From Mycobacterium palustre (GTDB lineage: Bacteria > Actinomycetota > Actinomycetes > Mycobacteriales > Mycobacteriaceae): DNA of 64,000 nucleotides. Location of the stretch: positions 33,874-97,873 of the forward strand of contig NZ_LQPJ01000043.1 of assembly GCF_002101785.1 (NCBI RefSeq), given 5' to 3'. Made by a program: the position numbers and the translations under genes. The notes beneath the pieces were generated by a model. That model was given only the letters and a program-made list of their open reading frames with translations, was not told where the DNA came from and did no database searches. This document shows positions 29,574 through 44,201 of the stretch, piece by piece; positions within the stretch are counted from its first letter, which is position 1; the number at the start of each line of letters is the position of its first letter.

Positions 29574-30853
29574 CAGGCGGCGTCCCACGCCAGGCGCACG
29601 CCGGAGAAGATCTGGCGGCGGATCGGGTGGTCCCAGTTGCGGAAGCTGGGCCGCAGTATGGCGGGCTCGACCGCCCAGGATCCGCCGCGCAGCACCCGGT
29701 AGTCGCCGTCGAAGAACGGCTGCGAATAGCGCTCGTAGATCATCGGGACGAAGCCCGGCCACGGTCGCAGCGGCGAGCTGGTCCACTCCCAGACGTCACC
29801 GAGCATCTGCTCTACCCCGTAGGCCGACGCGCCGGCCGGGTAGGCGCCGACGGGCGCCGGGCGCAGCGCGGCGCCGCCCAGGTTCGCGAGCGCCTCCGAC
29901 GGCTCCTGGGACCCCCATGGGTAGCGGCGTCGCGTGCCGGCCGCCGGGTCCCAGGCGCACACCTTCTCCCATTCGACCTCGGTGGGCAGCCGGGCCCCGG
30001 CCCACGCGGCGTAGGCCTCGGCCTCGAAGTAGGTGACGTGCTGCACCGGCTCGTCGGCCGGAATGTCCTCGATGTAGCCGAACCGGGTACGGGTTTGACC
30101 GTCAGAGCTCCAAAACTGCGGTCCCGTCAGTCCCGCGGCCTGGCGGTGTTCCCAGCCGCGCGCGGACCACCACCGCGGGTCGCGGTAGCCGCCGTCGTCG
30201 ACGAACGCCCGCCATTCGCCGTTGGTGACCGGGACCCGCCCGATCCGGAACGGCGGGACGTCGACGACGTGCGCGGGGCGTTCGTTGTCCAGCGAGTGCG
30301 GTTCGCTCGCGGCGTCCACGCCCAGCACGAATGGTCCGCCGGGGACCAGCACCGACGTTCCGGCCACGCCGGGCCGGCCGGGCGGCAGGGCGGCGGCGTC
30401 GCGCAGCAGCGGCGCGCCGGTGCGCAGGTTGAGGGCCTGCAGCATGGTTTCGTCGTGCTGGTTTTCGTGGCTGATCACCAGGCCGTAGGCGAAAGTGTCG
30501 CCGTCGTCGGGCAACGCGTCCAGGGCGTCCAGCGCCGCGTTCCGCACGGTCCGGCAGTACGACCGCGCCTGGTCGGGCGAGAGCAGCGGCAGGTCGACGC
30601 GGCTGGCGCGGGGGTGTTCGAAGGCGTCGTAAAGGCCCTCGACGGCCGGTGGCAGCAGGCCGGGCCGGGCCGGATCGCCGCCGCGCAGCAGCCAGAACTC
30701 CTCCTGCTGGCCGATGTGCGCCAGGTCCCAGACCAGCGGGCTCATCAAAGGGTCGTACTGCCGGCACAGTTCGGCGTCGTCGACTTCGACCAGGCGCAGC
30801 GTCCGCGTGCGCGCCCGCGCCAGCTCGTCGGCAATCCTGGCCCGTGAAGTCAC
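29573..30853 (-). CDS. egtB: Hercynine oxygenase (iron-dependent sulfoxide synthase)
   Basis: 426 aa from the GTG overlapping the egtA stop. DinB-like N-terminus with iron ligands: [19 protein letters not shown] and [15 protein letters not shown] (HxxxE pattern). C-terminal formylglycine-generating-enzyme-like sulfatase domain ([55 protein letters not shown]). Forms the C-S bond between hercynine and gamma-glutamylcysteine. Longer in-frame upstream ORF is a shadow of egtA. Confidence 0.96.
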   Translation of the reverse strand: MTSRARIADELARARTRTLRLVEVDDAELCRQYDPLMSPLVWDLAHIGQQEEFWLLRGGDPARPGLLPPAVEGLYDAFEHPRASRVDLPLLSPDQARSYCRTVRNAALDALDALPDDGDTFAYGLVISHENQHDETMLQALNLRTGAPLLRDAAALPPGRPGVAGTSVLVPGGPFVLGVDAASEPHSLDNERPAHVVDVPPFRIGRVPVTNGEWRAFVDDGGYRDPRWWSARGWEHRQAAGLTGPQFWSSDGQTRTRFGYIEDIPADEPVQHVTYFEAEAYAAWAGARLPTEVEWEKVCAWDPAAGTRRRYPWGSQEPSEALANLGGAALRPAPVGAYPAGASAYGVEQMLGDVWEWTSSPLRPWPGFVPMIYERYSQPFFDGDYRVLRGGSWAVEPAILRPSFRNWDHPIRRQIFSGVRLAWDAA

Positions 30854-32121
30854 GACCCCCCTTGCGAGTCGCGCGCCGCCTTCGCGACCGTGGCCGCGAT
30901 CCCATGCTCGATCACCTGGTCGGCGAAGTCGTCGCCGGGGCATCGGCCCCGCTCGACGGTGTGGATCAGCCGCCGCATCGAGTCGGTGAGCTCGGCCGGC
31001 GCCCTGTCGGCGGCGACGGCGACGCAGACGTTGGCCGCCTCGTAGAGCCGCCGGTCGCGCAGGCCGACGCGCGCGGCGACGTCCCACGCGGTGGCCACCG
31101 GTTCGACGGCGCGGGCCGCGATGTCGGCGGCCGCCGGGTCGTCGAGCAGCGTCACCAGCGTGAACACCACCGCGGGCCAGAAGGCGTCCGGCAGGGCGTC
31201 GAGGTAGCGGATCTCCAGCCACCCCCGGGGGCGCACCGGGGGGAACAGCGTGGTCAGGTGGTATTCCAGGTCGGCGGTGGTGGGCCGTCGATCGCCGAGC
31301 AACACCCGGCCGTCCACCCAGTCGGCGAACGGCACCCATCGCGTGACCGCCACCGCGTCGTCGGGGTTGTGCACCATCATCACCGGAGCCTTGAGCGCGT
31401 AGCGCGCCCAGTCGGTGCCGGGGTCGTCGCCGCTGGCGCCCAGGATCGGGCCGCAGCGCGCCGAGTCCATCCGGCCCCACACCCGCTGCCGGCTGGACAC
31501 CCAACCGGTGAACTCGCCGCCCAGCATCGGGGAGTTGGCGGCGATGGCGATCATCGTGGGACCCAGCGCGTGCGCCAGCCGCACCCGCGCCGCCCATCCG
31601 TCCTGCGGGCCGGCGTCCACGTTGACCTGGATCGACGCGGTCGACGTCATCATCGCCGCGCCCGCCTCCCCGGAGCGGCTGGCGCTGAAGAACTCCTCCA
31701 TGGCGCGGTAGCGCGCGCCCGGGTTGATGCGCCTGGGCGGCCGCAGCGGGTCCGCCCCGAGGAAGACCAGGCCCAGCCCGGCGTCGGCGAACGCCGACCG
31801 CAGCACCGCCTGGTCGCGGCGCATGGCGTCGATGGCGGCGGGCACACCGTCGAGGGGCGGGCCGGACAGTTCGACCGCGCCGCCGGGTTCCACGGTGACG
31901 GCGCTGCCGCCGGGCAGCGCCGTGAGCCGCTCGAGGACGTCGGCGATTTCACCCCAGGACGGCCTGCGGTGCGGGTCGGCCGGGTCGTGGCAGTGCCCCT
32001 CGAGCTCCAGGCCGACGCAGCGCAGCGGGCCGTCGACCAGGCAGCCGTCGGCGATGTATTGGGCGGCGGCGGCGGAGTCGGCCATCTCCGCCCGGGCGGC
32101 GGTCATCGCGGCGAAGGCCAT
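30850..32121 (-). CDS. egtA: Ergothioneine pathway glutamate-cysteine ligase
   Basis: 423 aa. GCS2-type ATP-dependent ligase making gamma-glutamylcysteine: [46 protein letters not shown], and [14 protein letters not shown]. Position and length match gshA/Rv3704c. First gene of the five-gene egt operon; all junctions overlap by 1-4 nt, which should give tightly linked translation. Confidence 0.95.
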   Translation of the reverse strand: MAFAAMTAARAEMADSAAAAQYIADGCLVDGPLRCVGLELEGHCHDPADPHRRPSWGEIADVLERLTALPGGSAVTVEPGGAVELSGPPLDGVPAAIDAMRRDQAVLRSAFADAGLGLVFLGADPLRPPRRINPGARYRAMEEFFSASRSGEAGAAMMTSTASIQVNVDAGPQDGWAARVRLAHALGPTMIAIAANSPMLGGEFTGWVSSRQRVWGRMDSARCGPILGASGDDPGTDWARYALKAPVMMVHNPDDAVAVTRWVPFADWVDGRVLLGDRRPTTADLEYHLTTLFPPVRPRGWLEIRYLDALPDAFWPAVVFTLVTLLDDPAAADIAARAVEPVATAWDVAARVGLRDRRLYEAANVCVAVAADRAPAELTDSMRRLIHTVERGRCPGDDFADQVIEHGIAATVAKAARDSQGGS

Positions 32122-32265
32122 GTCACGATCCCTTCGGGCCCGGGCCGAAGTCGCGGGCCGCTCGTTGCGCAGCTGACGGAGAGGTGGCCACTACTTCATC
32201 TTGCAGATGGCACCGACATATTCCCGTCCCGCCGGACCTTCAAAGCGACGGCCGACCGGTCCACG

Positions 32266-32931
32266 CTACTGACCCAGCGCGTTCTGCATAGCCCCGGCCA
32301 GCACGTTGACCGCGGGACCCGCGTTGCCAGATTGGCAGACTTTTGCCTGCAACAACACGTTTTCGCGCAGCCTGGTTTGATCGAAGCAGCGCCGATCGCT
32401 GCCCGCCTCCTGCTTCGTCCAGTTCGCGTCGGTGCCGCTTGGCGGCCCGCCGTCGAACGACCACACCTGAGTGATCCCGTTGTCGAGGTGCATCGCGGTC
32501 GTCTGCCCCGCGCATCCGACGGTCCGGTCCACCACGCGATGGAAGGCCCGGCCCGCGGCGTCGTCGGTCGCGAACACCCCGACCGCCTGCTTGACGTAGT
32601 GCGTCTGGTCGCTGGCCGACGTCTGGGTGGTCGCCCCGTTGAACGACGCCAGGTCCGGGTCGTCATACACCTCGGGCAGCCCGATGTCGGCCCAGTTGTT
32701 GCACACCGGCACGTCGACCGAATAGCCCTGGAACGGCTGGGTGAACGTCGACTCCCACCCCATCGGTCCCCCGACGATGTTGCCGACCGATCCCTTGCCC
32801 AGGACCGCGTAGTTGACCACGCCCGGCTCCGACGGGTGAGCGTGCGCGGCCGGGATCGCCGACGCTCCCCCGACGGCCACCAGCGCGGCGCAGATGCACA
32901 ACGCGAGCGGGTCAGACCGCCTTGAAGTCAT
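32266..32931 (-). CDS. Secreted PknH sensor-domain-like protein (Rv3705c-like)
   Basis: 221 aa. Signal peptide at residues about 1-31 (LALCICAALVAVGGASAIPAAHA). The mature part has the PknH extracellular-like fold: NNWADIGLPEVYDD, VDRTVGCAGQ and an even number of cysteines likely to pair. No kinase domain. Probably a secreted or periplasmic binding protein; ligand unknown. Confidence 0.82.
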   Translation of the reverse strand: MTSRRSDPLALCICAALVAVGGASAIPAAHAHPSEPGVVNYAVLGKGSVGNIVGGPMGWESTFTQPFQGYSVDVPVCNNWADIGLPEVYDDPDLASFNGATTQTSASDQTHYVKQAVGVFATDDAAGRAFHRVVDRTVGCAGQTTAMHLDNGITQVWSFDGGPPSGTDANWTKQEAGSDRRCFDQTRLRENVLLQAKVCQSGNAGPAVNVLAGAMQNALGQ

Positions 32932-33003
32932 GAACCTCGATCATGCCAAAGCGGCTGCCCGTCAGCGAACCTCGAGTGGCGCGTTGCCCACGCGGTCCAA
33001 GCG

Positions 33004-33414
33004 CTACGGTCGCGGGGTGCCCGGCGTGTTGGGGGCCGGCGCCGGGGCGCTGGTGGTCGGCAGCTGGCCGGCGCCACCCGGGCCGCCCGGGAGGTAGCCC
33101 GGCGGCGGCGGACCGAAGGGGCCCATCCCGGGTCCGCCGTACTGCCAGGGGCCGCCGCCCGGTCCCCACGGGCCGCCGGGCGCGTACATCATGCCGTGGT
33201 GGTGGCGGTGATAGCAGTGATGGCTGATCCCGAACACCATGGCGCCGGCGAAGAAGATCGTCGAGAGGATGAAGACGATTCCCGCGACGATCACGACCCA
33301 CGCCGCGGCCAGGTAGATCCTCGGGAGCCGCAGCGCCTCCCGCGCTAGCGGGGCCGCCGGTGGGGCGGCGGCAGCGGAGGTCGGCTGGGTTGACGGTTGG
33401 GGCGTTTCGGTCAT
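33004..33414 (-). CDS. Small Pro/Gly-rich single-span membrane protein with His cluster
   Basis: 136 aa from the ATG at 33414. A Pro/Ala-rich N-terminus, one membrane helix at about residues 34-60 (IYLAAAWVVIVAGIVFILST), then a His-rich patch ISHHCYHRHHHGMMY and a Gly/Pro-rich tail. It is a paralogue of the next gene upstream. Equivalent to the Rv3705A/Rv3706c pair. Metal binding by the His patch is plausible but unproven. Confidence 0.78.
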   Translation of the reverse strand: MTETPQPSTQPTSAAAAPPAAPLAREALRLPRIYLAAAWVVIVAGIVFILSTIFFAGAMVFGISHHCYHRHHHGMMYAPGGPWGPGGGPWQYGGPGMGPFGPPPPGYLPGGPGGAGQLPTTSAPAPAPNTPGTPRP

Positions 33415-33504
33415 GCCTTGAATACTGCCCTCGCGGCCGACCGCGCGAACAGGTTCGCGCAGCATTTGTTGCTGTGAATTGCCCTTTCGGTTGTCAAACG
33501 ACGC

Positions 33505-33535
33505 GCAGCCCGGCGCTCCCTGAGCGCCGGGCTGC
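33505..33535 (-). terminator. Strong hairpin terminator
   Basis: AGCCCGGCGCTC (33507-33518) and GAGCGCCGGGCT (33522-33533) pair perfectly around a 3-nt loop, extendable by two pairs. It lies 20 bp after the stop of the upstream minus-strand gene, followed by a short T-containing stretch. Confidence 0.72.
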
Positions 33536-33554
33536 TGGTTGTGGGTTCGGGCGC

Positions 33555-33956
33555 CTACGGCGTGCGCGACGGCGCGACCGACGACGGGACCTGGCCGGGT
33601 CCGGGAACACCCGGGGTCGCCGAGGCGGGACCGCCGCCCTGGACCGCCGCGGGACCGCCACCGGGGCCGCCCGGGCCGCCGAAGCCACCGCCGGGGCCGC
33701 CGAAGCGGTGCGGGTGGATGAAGGCCGCGTGGTGCTTGTGGTGGTGCATGCCGCCGTGATGGCCGGCGTGCCTGCCCAGGATGAAGCCGCTGAAGAAGAT
33801 GACCGCGACGATGAACACGATCCCGGCGACGGCCGCGACCCAGGCCGCGAATTTGAAGACCCAGAGGGTCCGGATAGGCGCTGCCTCCGCGGCGGCGGCC
33901 GCCGGCGCAGCTGCGGACGAGGTCCGCACGGTTGGGGTGTCAGATGTTTCACTCAT
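33555..33956 (-). CDS. Small His-rich single-span membrane protein (paralogue)
   Basis: 133 aa. One membrane helix at about residues 36-58 (KFAAWVAAVAGIVFIVAVIFF), then GRHAGHHGGMHHHKHHAAF, a dense His stretch, and a Gly/Pro-rich tail. Same architecture as the neighbour at 33004-33414, so a tandem duplication. Function unknown; metal chelation is a guess. Confidence 0.78.
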   Translation of the reverse strand: MSETSDTPTVRTSSAAAPAAAAAEAAPIRTLWVFKFAAWVAAVAGIVFIVAVIFFSGFILGRHAGHHGGMHHHKHHAAFIHPHRFGGPGGGFGGPGGPGGGPAAVQGGGPASATPGVPGPGQVPSSVAPSRTP

Positions 33957-34073
33957 GAGACAAATGATGCGTGGGTAAACAGTGGATCCCGCTATGCGCT
34001 ACATAAGTGATTGCTGTGAGCCGAATCCGGCGCTCACCTGCGCCGACATCGCTCGGCGCCGGCCGCGCGATCG

Positions 34074-37525
<3,452 letters not shown>

Positions 37526-37613
37526 TGTTGTTCTTCCGGTCGGGGTGTGGGTCCACAACAGAATACGTGTGACCGTGTGCCCCGCTTTCGCCGCCGACCC
37601 GTCCGCGGTGGTG

Positions 37614-38456
37614 CTACGACGACACCATCTGGATGGCCCAGAAGTCGCTGGCCAAATACGCGCCGTTGATCGGCGAGCGGTCCGGGCTGTCCTTGGATCC
37701 CGTCAGGTACTGGTACGGCATGTAGAAGTAGCCGTGGTCACCCCACGACGGACCCCACGAGTTGCGGACGATCAAGTGGCCCTTGGGGTTCGAGTAGCCG
37801 ACGGCGAGGACGGCGTGGCCGCCGACGGTGGCCTCACCCTGCTTGGGCATCGGCAACACGCCCGTTTCGGCGACGGCCTGCGATTCGAAGCTTTCGTAGA
37901 CGGTGAACCCGAACACGACCGCAAAGTTCGAGGCGATCGCGTCCTTGAGGTCCCCCAGCGTCCGGATCGCCTCGTACTGCACCGCGCGGTCCTTCTTCGC
38001 GGCCACGTAACAGCGCTTCGGCGGCTTCACCGTGAACACACCGATGTCGTAGGGCCACAACGCCTCCGCGCACACCCCCTGCTTGTTGACCACCTTGATG
38101 CCGTCCCGGATGACGGCGCCGGCGTCGCTGGACACGGTGCCTTCGAGCGCGCGTTCGTTGTAGTAGATGAACAGCCGGGAGGGAACGAAGTCGGACAGCC
38201 CCTGCCGATCGCGCTCGTACTCCATCGCCCCGGCGATCGCGTTGCCGGTGCACGACCCGAGCTGGCCCTGGTCGTAGACGGCCGGCATCGACGGGCGCAG
38301 GTCGTACTCGGCGGGCGGCAAACCCTTGAACCTGGGCATGTACATCAGGTCGCGGGCGTCGGGCAGCTGTGGGCGCCAGCCGAAGCCGCGAACGTGGTTC
38401 CAGTCCTGGGTGTGCTCGTCGCCGGTGACGCGGCTGGACTCTTGCATGACGGTCAT
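37614..38456 (-). CDS. Papain-like (C1) cysteine protease, no signal peptide
   Basis: 280 aa. ATG at 38456 has GGGAGG 6 nt upstream; the longer ORF is not supported. The catalytic triad is visible: Cys in [17 protein letters not shown] (about residue 72), His in [11 protein letters not shown] (about 217) and Asn in [15 protein letters not shown] (about 236). PDARDLMY precedes the domain as in other bacterial C1A enzymes. No secretion signal seen. Not present at this place in M. tuberculosis as I recall. Divergent from a DUF4185 gene. Substrate unknown. Confidence 0.9.
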   Translation of the reverse strand: MTVMQESSRVTGDEHTQDWNHVRGFGWRPQLPDARDLMYMPRFKGLPPAEYDLRPSMPAVYDQGQLGSCTGNAIAGAMEYERDRQGLSDFVPSRLFIYYNERALEGTVSSDAGAVIRDGIKVVNKQGVCAEALWPYDIGVFTVKPPKRCYVAAKKDRAVQYEAIRTLGDLKDAIASNFAVVFGFTVYESFESQAVAETGVLPMPKQGEATVGGHAVLAVGYSNPKGHLIVRNSWGPSWGDHGYFYMPYQYLTGSKDSPDRSPINGAYLASDFWAIQMVSS

Positions 38457-38544
38457 CGCAACCTCCCGGTGTTCGCTGGTGTGCGTCGACCGTAGGGTCG
38501 CCACCCGCGGAGTGGGATGAGTAGCGGACCACCCCATTTCCGGC

Positions 38545-38558
38545 CGCAGGGCCCTGCG
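38545..38558. promoter_or_regulatory. Perfect 14-bp palindrome in divergent promoter region
   Basis: CGCAGGGCCCTGCG lies between the divergent C1 protease and DUF4185 genes (38457-38649). It could be a regulator site for both; no regulator family is suggested. Confidence 0.35.
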
Positions 38559-38649
38559 TACAGGTAGCGCACTACTCACGCCCCTTGCCGCGTCGTCGGG
38601 CATTGTTGTCGGTGAGGCGATCCGATCCCCGGCCCTAGAGGAAGCAACC

Positions 38650-39810
38650 ATGACGAAGGCCGATCCGGCGGCGTCCCGTACCCGGGCGCGCCGCAGCAGG
38701 CGCGGAAGTCCTTGTGCGGCAACGGCTACCGCGCCCGCGGACGGCTACGTCGGCGACATCACCGGCCCCGGACTCAGCGACCGATGGGGCGTCACCGCCA
38801 CCGACCTGGGCGTGTGCGCCGTGGCGCCCAACGGCAAGCTGGTGTCGGTGTTCGGCGACACCTTCTCCGGCCCGGCCGTCGGGCAGGGCGACTGGCGCGC
38901 CCCGGTCGCCCTGATCGGCAGCGGCGACGCCGGCAACCCGATCCGATACGAGAGCGCCGGGGGCGCGGATCCCGGCTACGCGCGCCAGCTGTGGCGCTAC
39001 GTCCACGACTGCCCGCCCTGGGACCGGGGCGGCATCAGCACCGTGATCCCCTCCGACCTGCTGGTGATCGGCCAGACGATGTATCTGCACGCCATCGTCA
39101 ACCGCGGCTTCGGGAACGTCATCTGGACCGGAATCTGGGCCTCGACAGACAGCGGCGTCCGCTGGCGCCGAATGCGTTCTGGGGCAAGGATTCCCGCGTC
39201 GTTGCACGACGGTCACGCGCAGCTGTGGTCCTGGGACTACAACCCCGACGACGGCTGGGTGTACGTCGTGTCCACCGGCTTCCAGCGCGACAAGGGCATC
39301 ATCCTGCGACGCGTGCGCCCGGACGACGTCGGCCACCCGGCCAAGTACTCGGGCTGGGGCTGGGCCGACGATCGATGGGCGTGGGGCAACGCGCCGACAC
39401 CGATCACCCCGCCCGGCGAGACGTGGGGTGAGCTGACGCTGCGCCGGCTGGACAGCGGCACGTGGATCCTGGGCGGCTTCCTGTCCTCGCGCTACGCGCT
39501 GGGGTATCGCACGATCGACTCACCCACCGCCAACCTCTACGACACCGAGGTCCAGACGCCGGTGGTCGGCGCCAGCTGGGAGGACCAGGACCTGGCCAAC
39601 AACCGGGTCGCCCAGCTCTACGGCGGGTACGTCCTGCCGGGCTCGCGGCTGGACACCCCGGGCGGCGTCGGGCTCGTGGTGTCGCAGTGGAACACGGCGA
39701 CGGGCTGGCCGTACCGGGCCATGCAGTTCCGGGTGACCCTCACGGACACGACGAAGACGTGCCGGACGTCCGAGCCCCGCCGGCCCCCCGGAACCCGGCG
39801 GCGAAAGTGA
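38650..39810 (+). CDS. Second DUF4185 protein, no clear signal peptide
   Basis: 386 aa. ATG with GAGGAAG 6 nt upstream. Same domain as 34074-35216: VCAVAPNGKLVSVFGDTFSG, TWILGGFLSSRYALGYR, YGGYVLPGSRLDTPGG and LVVSQWN. Basic N-terminus (RTRARRSRRGS) but no hydrophobic segment, so it may be cytosolic or use an unusual export route. The C-terminus is Arg/Pro-rich. Likely acts on D-arabinan-type glycan if the family assignment holds. Confidence 0.8.
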   Translation: MTKADPAASRTRARRSRRGSPCAATATAPADGYVGDITGPGLSDRWGVTATDLGVCAVAPNGKLVSVFGDTFSGPAVGQGDWRAPVALIGSGDAGNPIRYESAGGADPGYARQLWRYVHDCPPWDRGGISTVIPSDLLVIGQTMYLHAIVNRGFGNVIWTGIWASTDSGVRWRRMRSGARIPASLHDGHAQLWSWDYNPDDGWVYVVSTGFQRDKGIILRRVRPDDVGHPAKYSGWGWADDRWAWGNAPTPITPPGETWGELTLRRLDSGTWILGGFLSSRYALGYRTIDSPTANLYDTEVQTPVVGASWEDQDLANNRVAQLYGGYVLPGSRLDTPGGVGLVVSQWNTATGWPYRAMQFRVTLTDTTKTCRTSEPRRPPGTRRRK

Positions 39811-39839
39811 ACCGGTTTTGGCGCCCGGCGCGGGCGCGG

Positions 39840-41841
<2,002 letters not shown>

Positions 41842-41842
<1 letters not shown>

Positions 41843-41890
41843 TGCCGATCGCAAGCGCGGCGCCGCGCGCCGGGCGCCGCGGGTCGGCAC
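41842..41890 (+). repeat. Intergenic repeat copy directly after leuA
   Basis: Starts at the last base of the leuA stop codon (CTAG GTGCCGATCGC-like boundary: CTAGTGCCGATCGC) and ends GGTCGGCAC. Terminal 7-bp inverted repeat GTGCCGA/TCGGCAC. Same family as the array at 53447. May act as a terminator between convergent leuA and the exonuclease gene. Confidence 0.75.
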
Positions 41891-41905
41891 CATCGGCGCT
41901 CGGCC

Positions 41906-42898
41906 TTAGAACAGCGCGAGCTGCTGGTCGACCATGGTGGCGTCGGTGAACTCCTCCATGCTGGTGCCGCCGGCGACGGCGCGCACGCCGTCCATGAACT
42001 GGGCGTCGGACACCACCGGCACCCCCAGCTGCCGGGCCAGGTAGCCCTTGCCCTGTTCGGGGGCGGCGTCGTTGCAGACCACCAGCGAGGTCTCCCGGTC
42101 AACGGCGTCGCTGTAAGCCAGCCCGGCGTGCAGGATCCGCTCGACGAGTTCCTCGTGGGTGCGTGCCACCTCGGCCGCCAGCGCCACGCGCATGCCCTGG
42201 ACGAGCGGCCGGCCCCGAACGTAGGGGCCGGGGTTCAGGTAGGGACACGGCATCCGCGATGCCAGCGCCTTCAGCGGCCGCAGCTCCTCGTGGGTGACCC
42301 GCCCGTTCGGCCACCGGCGCCGGGTCACCGGATGCACCGGCAGCCAGATGTCGCGTTGCCGCGCCCGCTCCAGCGCCGAGGCCAGCACGCCGGTCAACAC
42401 CAGGGCGTCGTCGAAGGCGTCGTGCGGCCGCTCCTGGACGACGCCCCAGTGCGCCGCTAGCGTCTCGAGGCGCAGATTGTCCAGTCCCAAGTCCAGCCGG
42501 CGCGCCAGCTCGACCGTGCACATGACGTCATCGATGGGAAGCTCGGCCTCGGCTAACTCGGCCTCCGCGGCCAAAAACGCGTAGTCGAAGGCGACGTTGT
42601 GGGCCACCAGCGTGCGCCCGCGGAGCACCTCGATCAGGTCGCCGACGATGTCGGCGAACTGTGGCTGGTCTTCGAGCATGGCGGCGGTCAGGCCGTGCAC
42701 ATGCGTGGGGCCCGGGTCAACCCCGGGGTTGAGCAGGCTGACCACGGATTGCTCGATCCGCCCGTCGGCGTCCAGGCCCAGGGCAGCGACGCTGATGATC
42801 CGCGCCTGGCCGGGCCGGAAGCCCGAGGTCTCGACGTCGATGACGGCCCAGCCCCCGCCCGGCTCGCTGGCCGGCCGCCCCCAGGACACCCGGTTCAT
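41906..42898 (-). CDS. DnaQ-like DEDDh 3'-5' exonuclease with BRCT domain
   Basis: 330 aa. Exonuclease domain at residues about 15-185: AVIDVETSGFRPGQARI (Asp, Glu), VAHNVAFDYAFLAAEA, and HDAFDDALVLTGVL (His, Asp). C-terminal BRCT-like domain at about 235-315 (LVQGMRVALAAEVARTHEELVERI, LARQLGVPVVSDAQFMDGV). Corresponds to Rv3711c, annotated dnaQ; probably an accessory proofreading or repair nuclease, since mycobacterial DnaE1 proofreads by its own PHP domain. Confidence 0.92.
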   Translation of the reverse strand: MNRVSWGRPASEPGGGWAVIDVETSGFRPGQARIISVAALGLDADGRIEQSVVSLLNPGVDPGPTHVHGLTAAMLEDQPQFADIVGDLIEVLRGRTLVAHNVAFDYAFLAAEAELAEAELPIDDVMCTVELARRLDLGLDNLRLETLAAHWGVVQERPHDAFDDALVLTGVLASALERARQRDIWLPVHPVTRRRWPNGRVTHEELRPLKALASRMPCPYLNPGPYVRGRPLVQGMRVALAAEVARTHEELVERILHAGLAYSDAVDRETSLVVCNDAAPEQGKGYLARQLGVPVVSDAQFMDGVRAVAGGTSMEEFTDATMVDQQLALF

Positions 42899-42971
42899 GC
42901 ACTGAGGATGGCACGCCCGACCGACATCGCCTGGTCACCGCGCACCGTGTCGCGGCCTTTAAACTGCGCGG

Positions 42972-44201
42972 GTGATCACGACCCGCGCCCGCCTGGCCCT
43001 GGCCGCGGGCGCGAGCGCGCGCTGGGCCTCGCGGGTCACCGGGCGCGGGGCCGGGGCGATGATCGGCGGGCTGGTCGCGATGACGCTGGACCGCTCGGTG
43101 CTGCGCCAGCTCGGGGCCGGCCGGCGCACCGTCGTCGTCACCGGCACCAACGGCAAGTCGACGACCACCCGGATGACGGCCGCGGCGCTGGGGACGCTCG
43201 GAGCCGTCGCCACGAACGCCGAGGGCGCCAACATGGACGCCGGCCTGGTGGCCGCGCTGGCCGTCAACCGCGGCGCTCGATTGGCGGCACTCGAGGTCGA
43301 CGAGATGCACGTGCCGCACGTGTCCGACGCCGTCGAGCCCGCCGTCATCGTGCTGCTCAACCTGTCGCGCGACCAGCTGGACCGGGTCGGCGAGATCAAC
43401 GTGATCGAACGCACGCTGCGGGCGGGGCTGGCCCGCCATCCCGAGGCCGTCGTCGTCGCCAACTGCGACGACGTGCTGATGACCTCGGCGGCCTATGACA
43501 GCCCCCACGTCGTCTGGGTGGCCGCCGGCGGCTCCTGGGCCAACGACTCGGTCAGCTGCCCGCGCAGCGGCGAGGTCATCGTCCGCGACAACGGCCACTG
43601 GTATTCGACCGGCGCCGACTTCAAGCGGCCCAGCCCGCAGTGGTGGTTTGACGAGCACACCCTGTACGGGCCCGACGGGCTGGCCCTGCCGATGCGGCTG
43701 GCCCTGCCGGGCGCGGTGAACCGGGGCAACGCCGCGCAGGCCGTCGCCGCCGCCGTCGCGCTGGGCGCCGACCCCGCTCGGGCCGTCGCCGCCGCCTCGG
43801 CCGTCGATGAGGTCGCCGGTCGCTATCGCACCTTCCGCGTCGGCGACCACGAGGCGCGGGTCCTGCTGGCCAAGAACCCGGCCGGCTGGCAGGAGGCGCT
43901 GTCGATGGTCGACAAGCACGCCGCCGGGGTGGTCATCTCGGTCAACGGGCAGGTGCCCGACGGCGAGGACCTGTCGTGGCTGTGGGACGTGCGATTCGAG
44001 CACTTCGAGAACGCGGCGGTCGTCGCCGCCGGCGAACGCGGCACCGACCTGGCCGTGCGCCTCGGGTATGCCGGCGTCGGGCACACCCTGGTGCACGACA
44101 CCGTGGCGGCCATCAAGTCCTGCCCGCCGGGGCGCGTCGAGGTTGTCGCCAACTACACCGCGTTCCTCCAGCTGCAGCGAGCGTTGGCGCGCCATGGCTG
44201 A
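42972..44201 (+). CDS. murT: Lipid II isoglutaminyl synthase, Mur-ligase-like subunit
   Basis: 409 aa from GTG. Mur ligase central domain with VVVTGTNGKSTTTRMTA and LAALEVDEMHVPHV; C-terminal DUF1727 (LLAKNPAGWQEALSMVD). With GatD it amidates the D-Glu of the peptidoglycan stem. Where other MurT proteins have a four-cysteine zinc ribbon, this one shows only SCPRSGEVIVRDNGHWYSTG with a single cysteine, so the ribbon appears lost. ATGG/TGA overlap with gatD. Confidence 0.93.
   Translation: MITTRARLALAAGASARWASRVTGRGAGAMIGGLVAMTLDRSVLRQLGAGRRTVVVTGTNGKSTTTRMTAAALGTLGAVATNAEGANMDAGLVAALAVNRGARLAALEVDEMHVPHVSDAVEPAVIVLLNLSRDQLDRVGEINVIERTLRAGLARHPEAVVVANCDDVLMTSAAYDSPHVVWVAAGGSWANDSVSCPRSGEVIVRDNGHWYSTGADFKRPSPQWWFDEHTLYGPDGLALPMRLALPGAVNRGNAAQAVAAAVALGADPARAVAAASAVDEVAGRYRTFRVGDHEARVLLAKNPAGWQEALSMVDKHAAGVVISVNGQVPDGEDLSWLWDVRFEHFENAAVVAAGERGTDLAVRLGYAGVGHTLVHDTVAAIKSCPPGRVEVVANYTAFLQLQRALARHG

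Noticed and set aside
30854..31597. N-terminal extension of EgtB to 674 aa
   Set aside because: Shadow of egtA; the coupled GTG at 30853 gives the family length.
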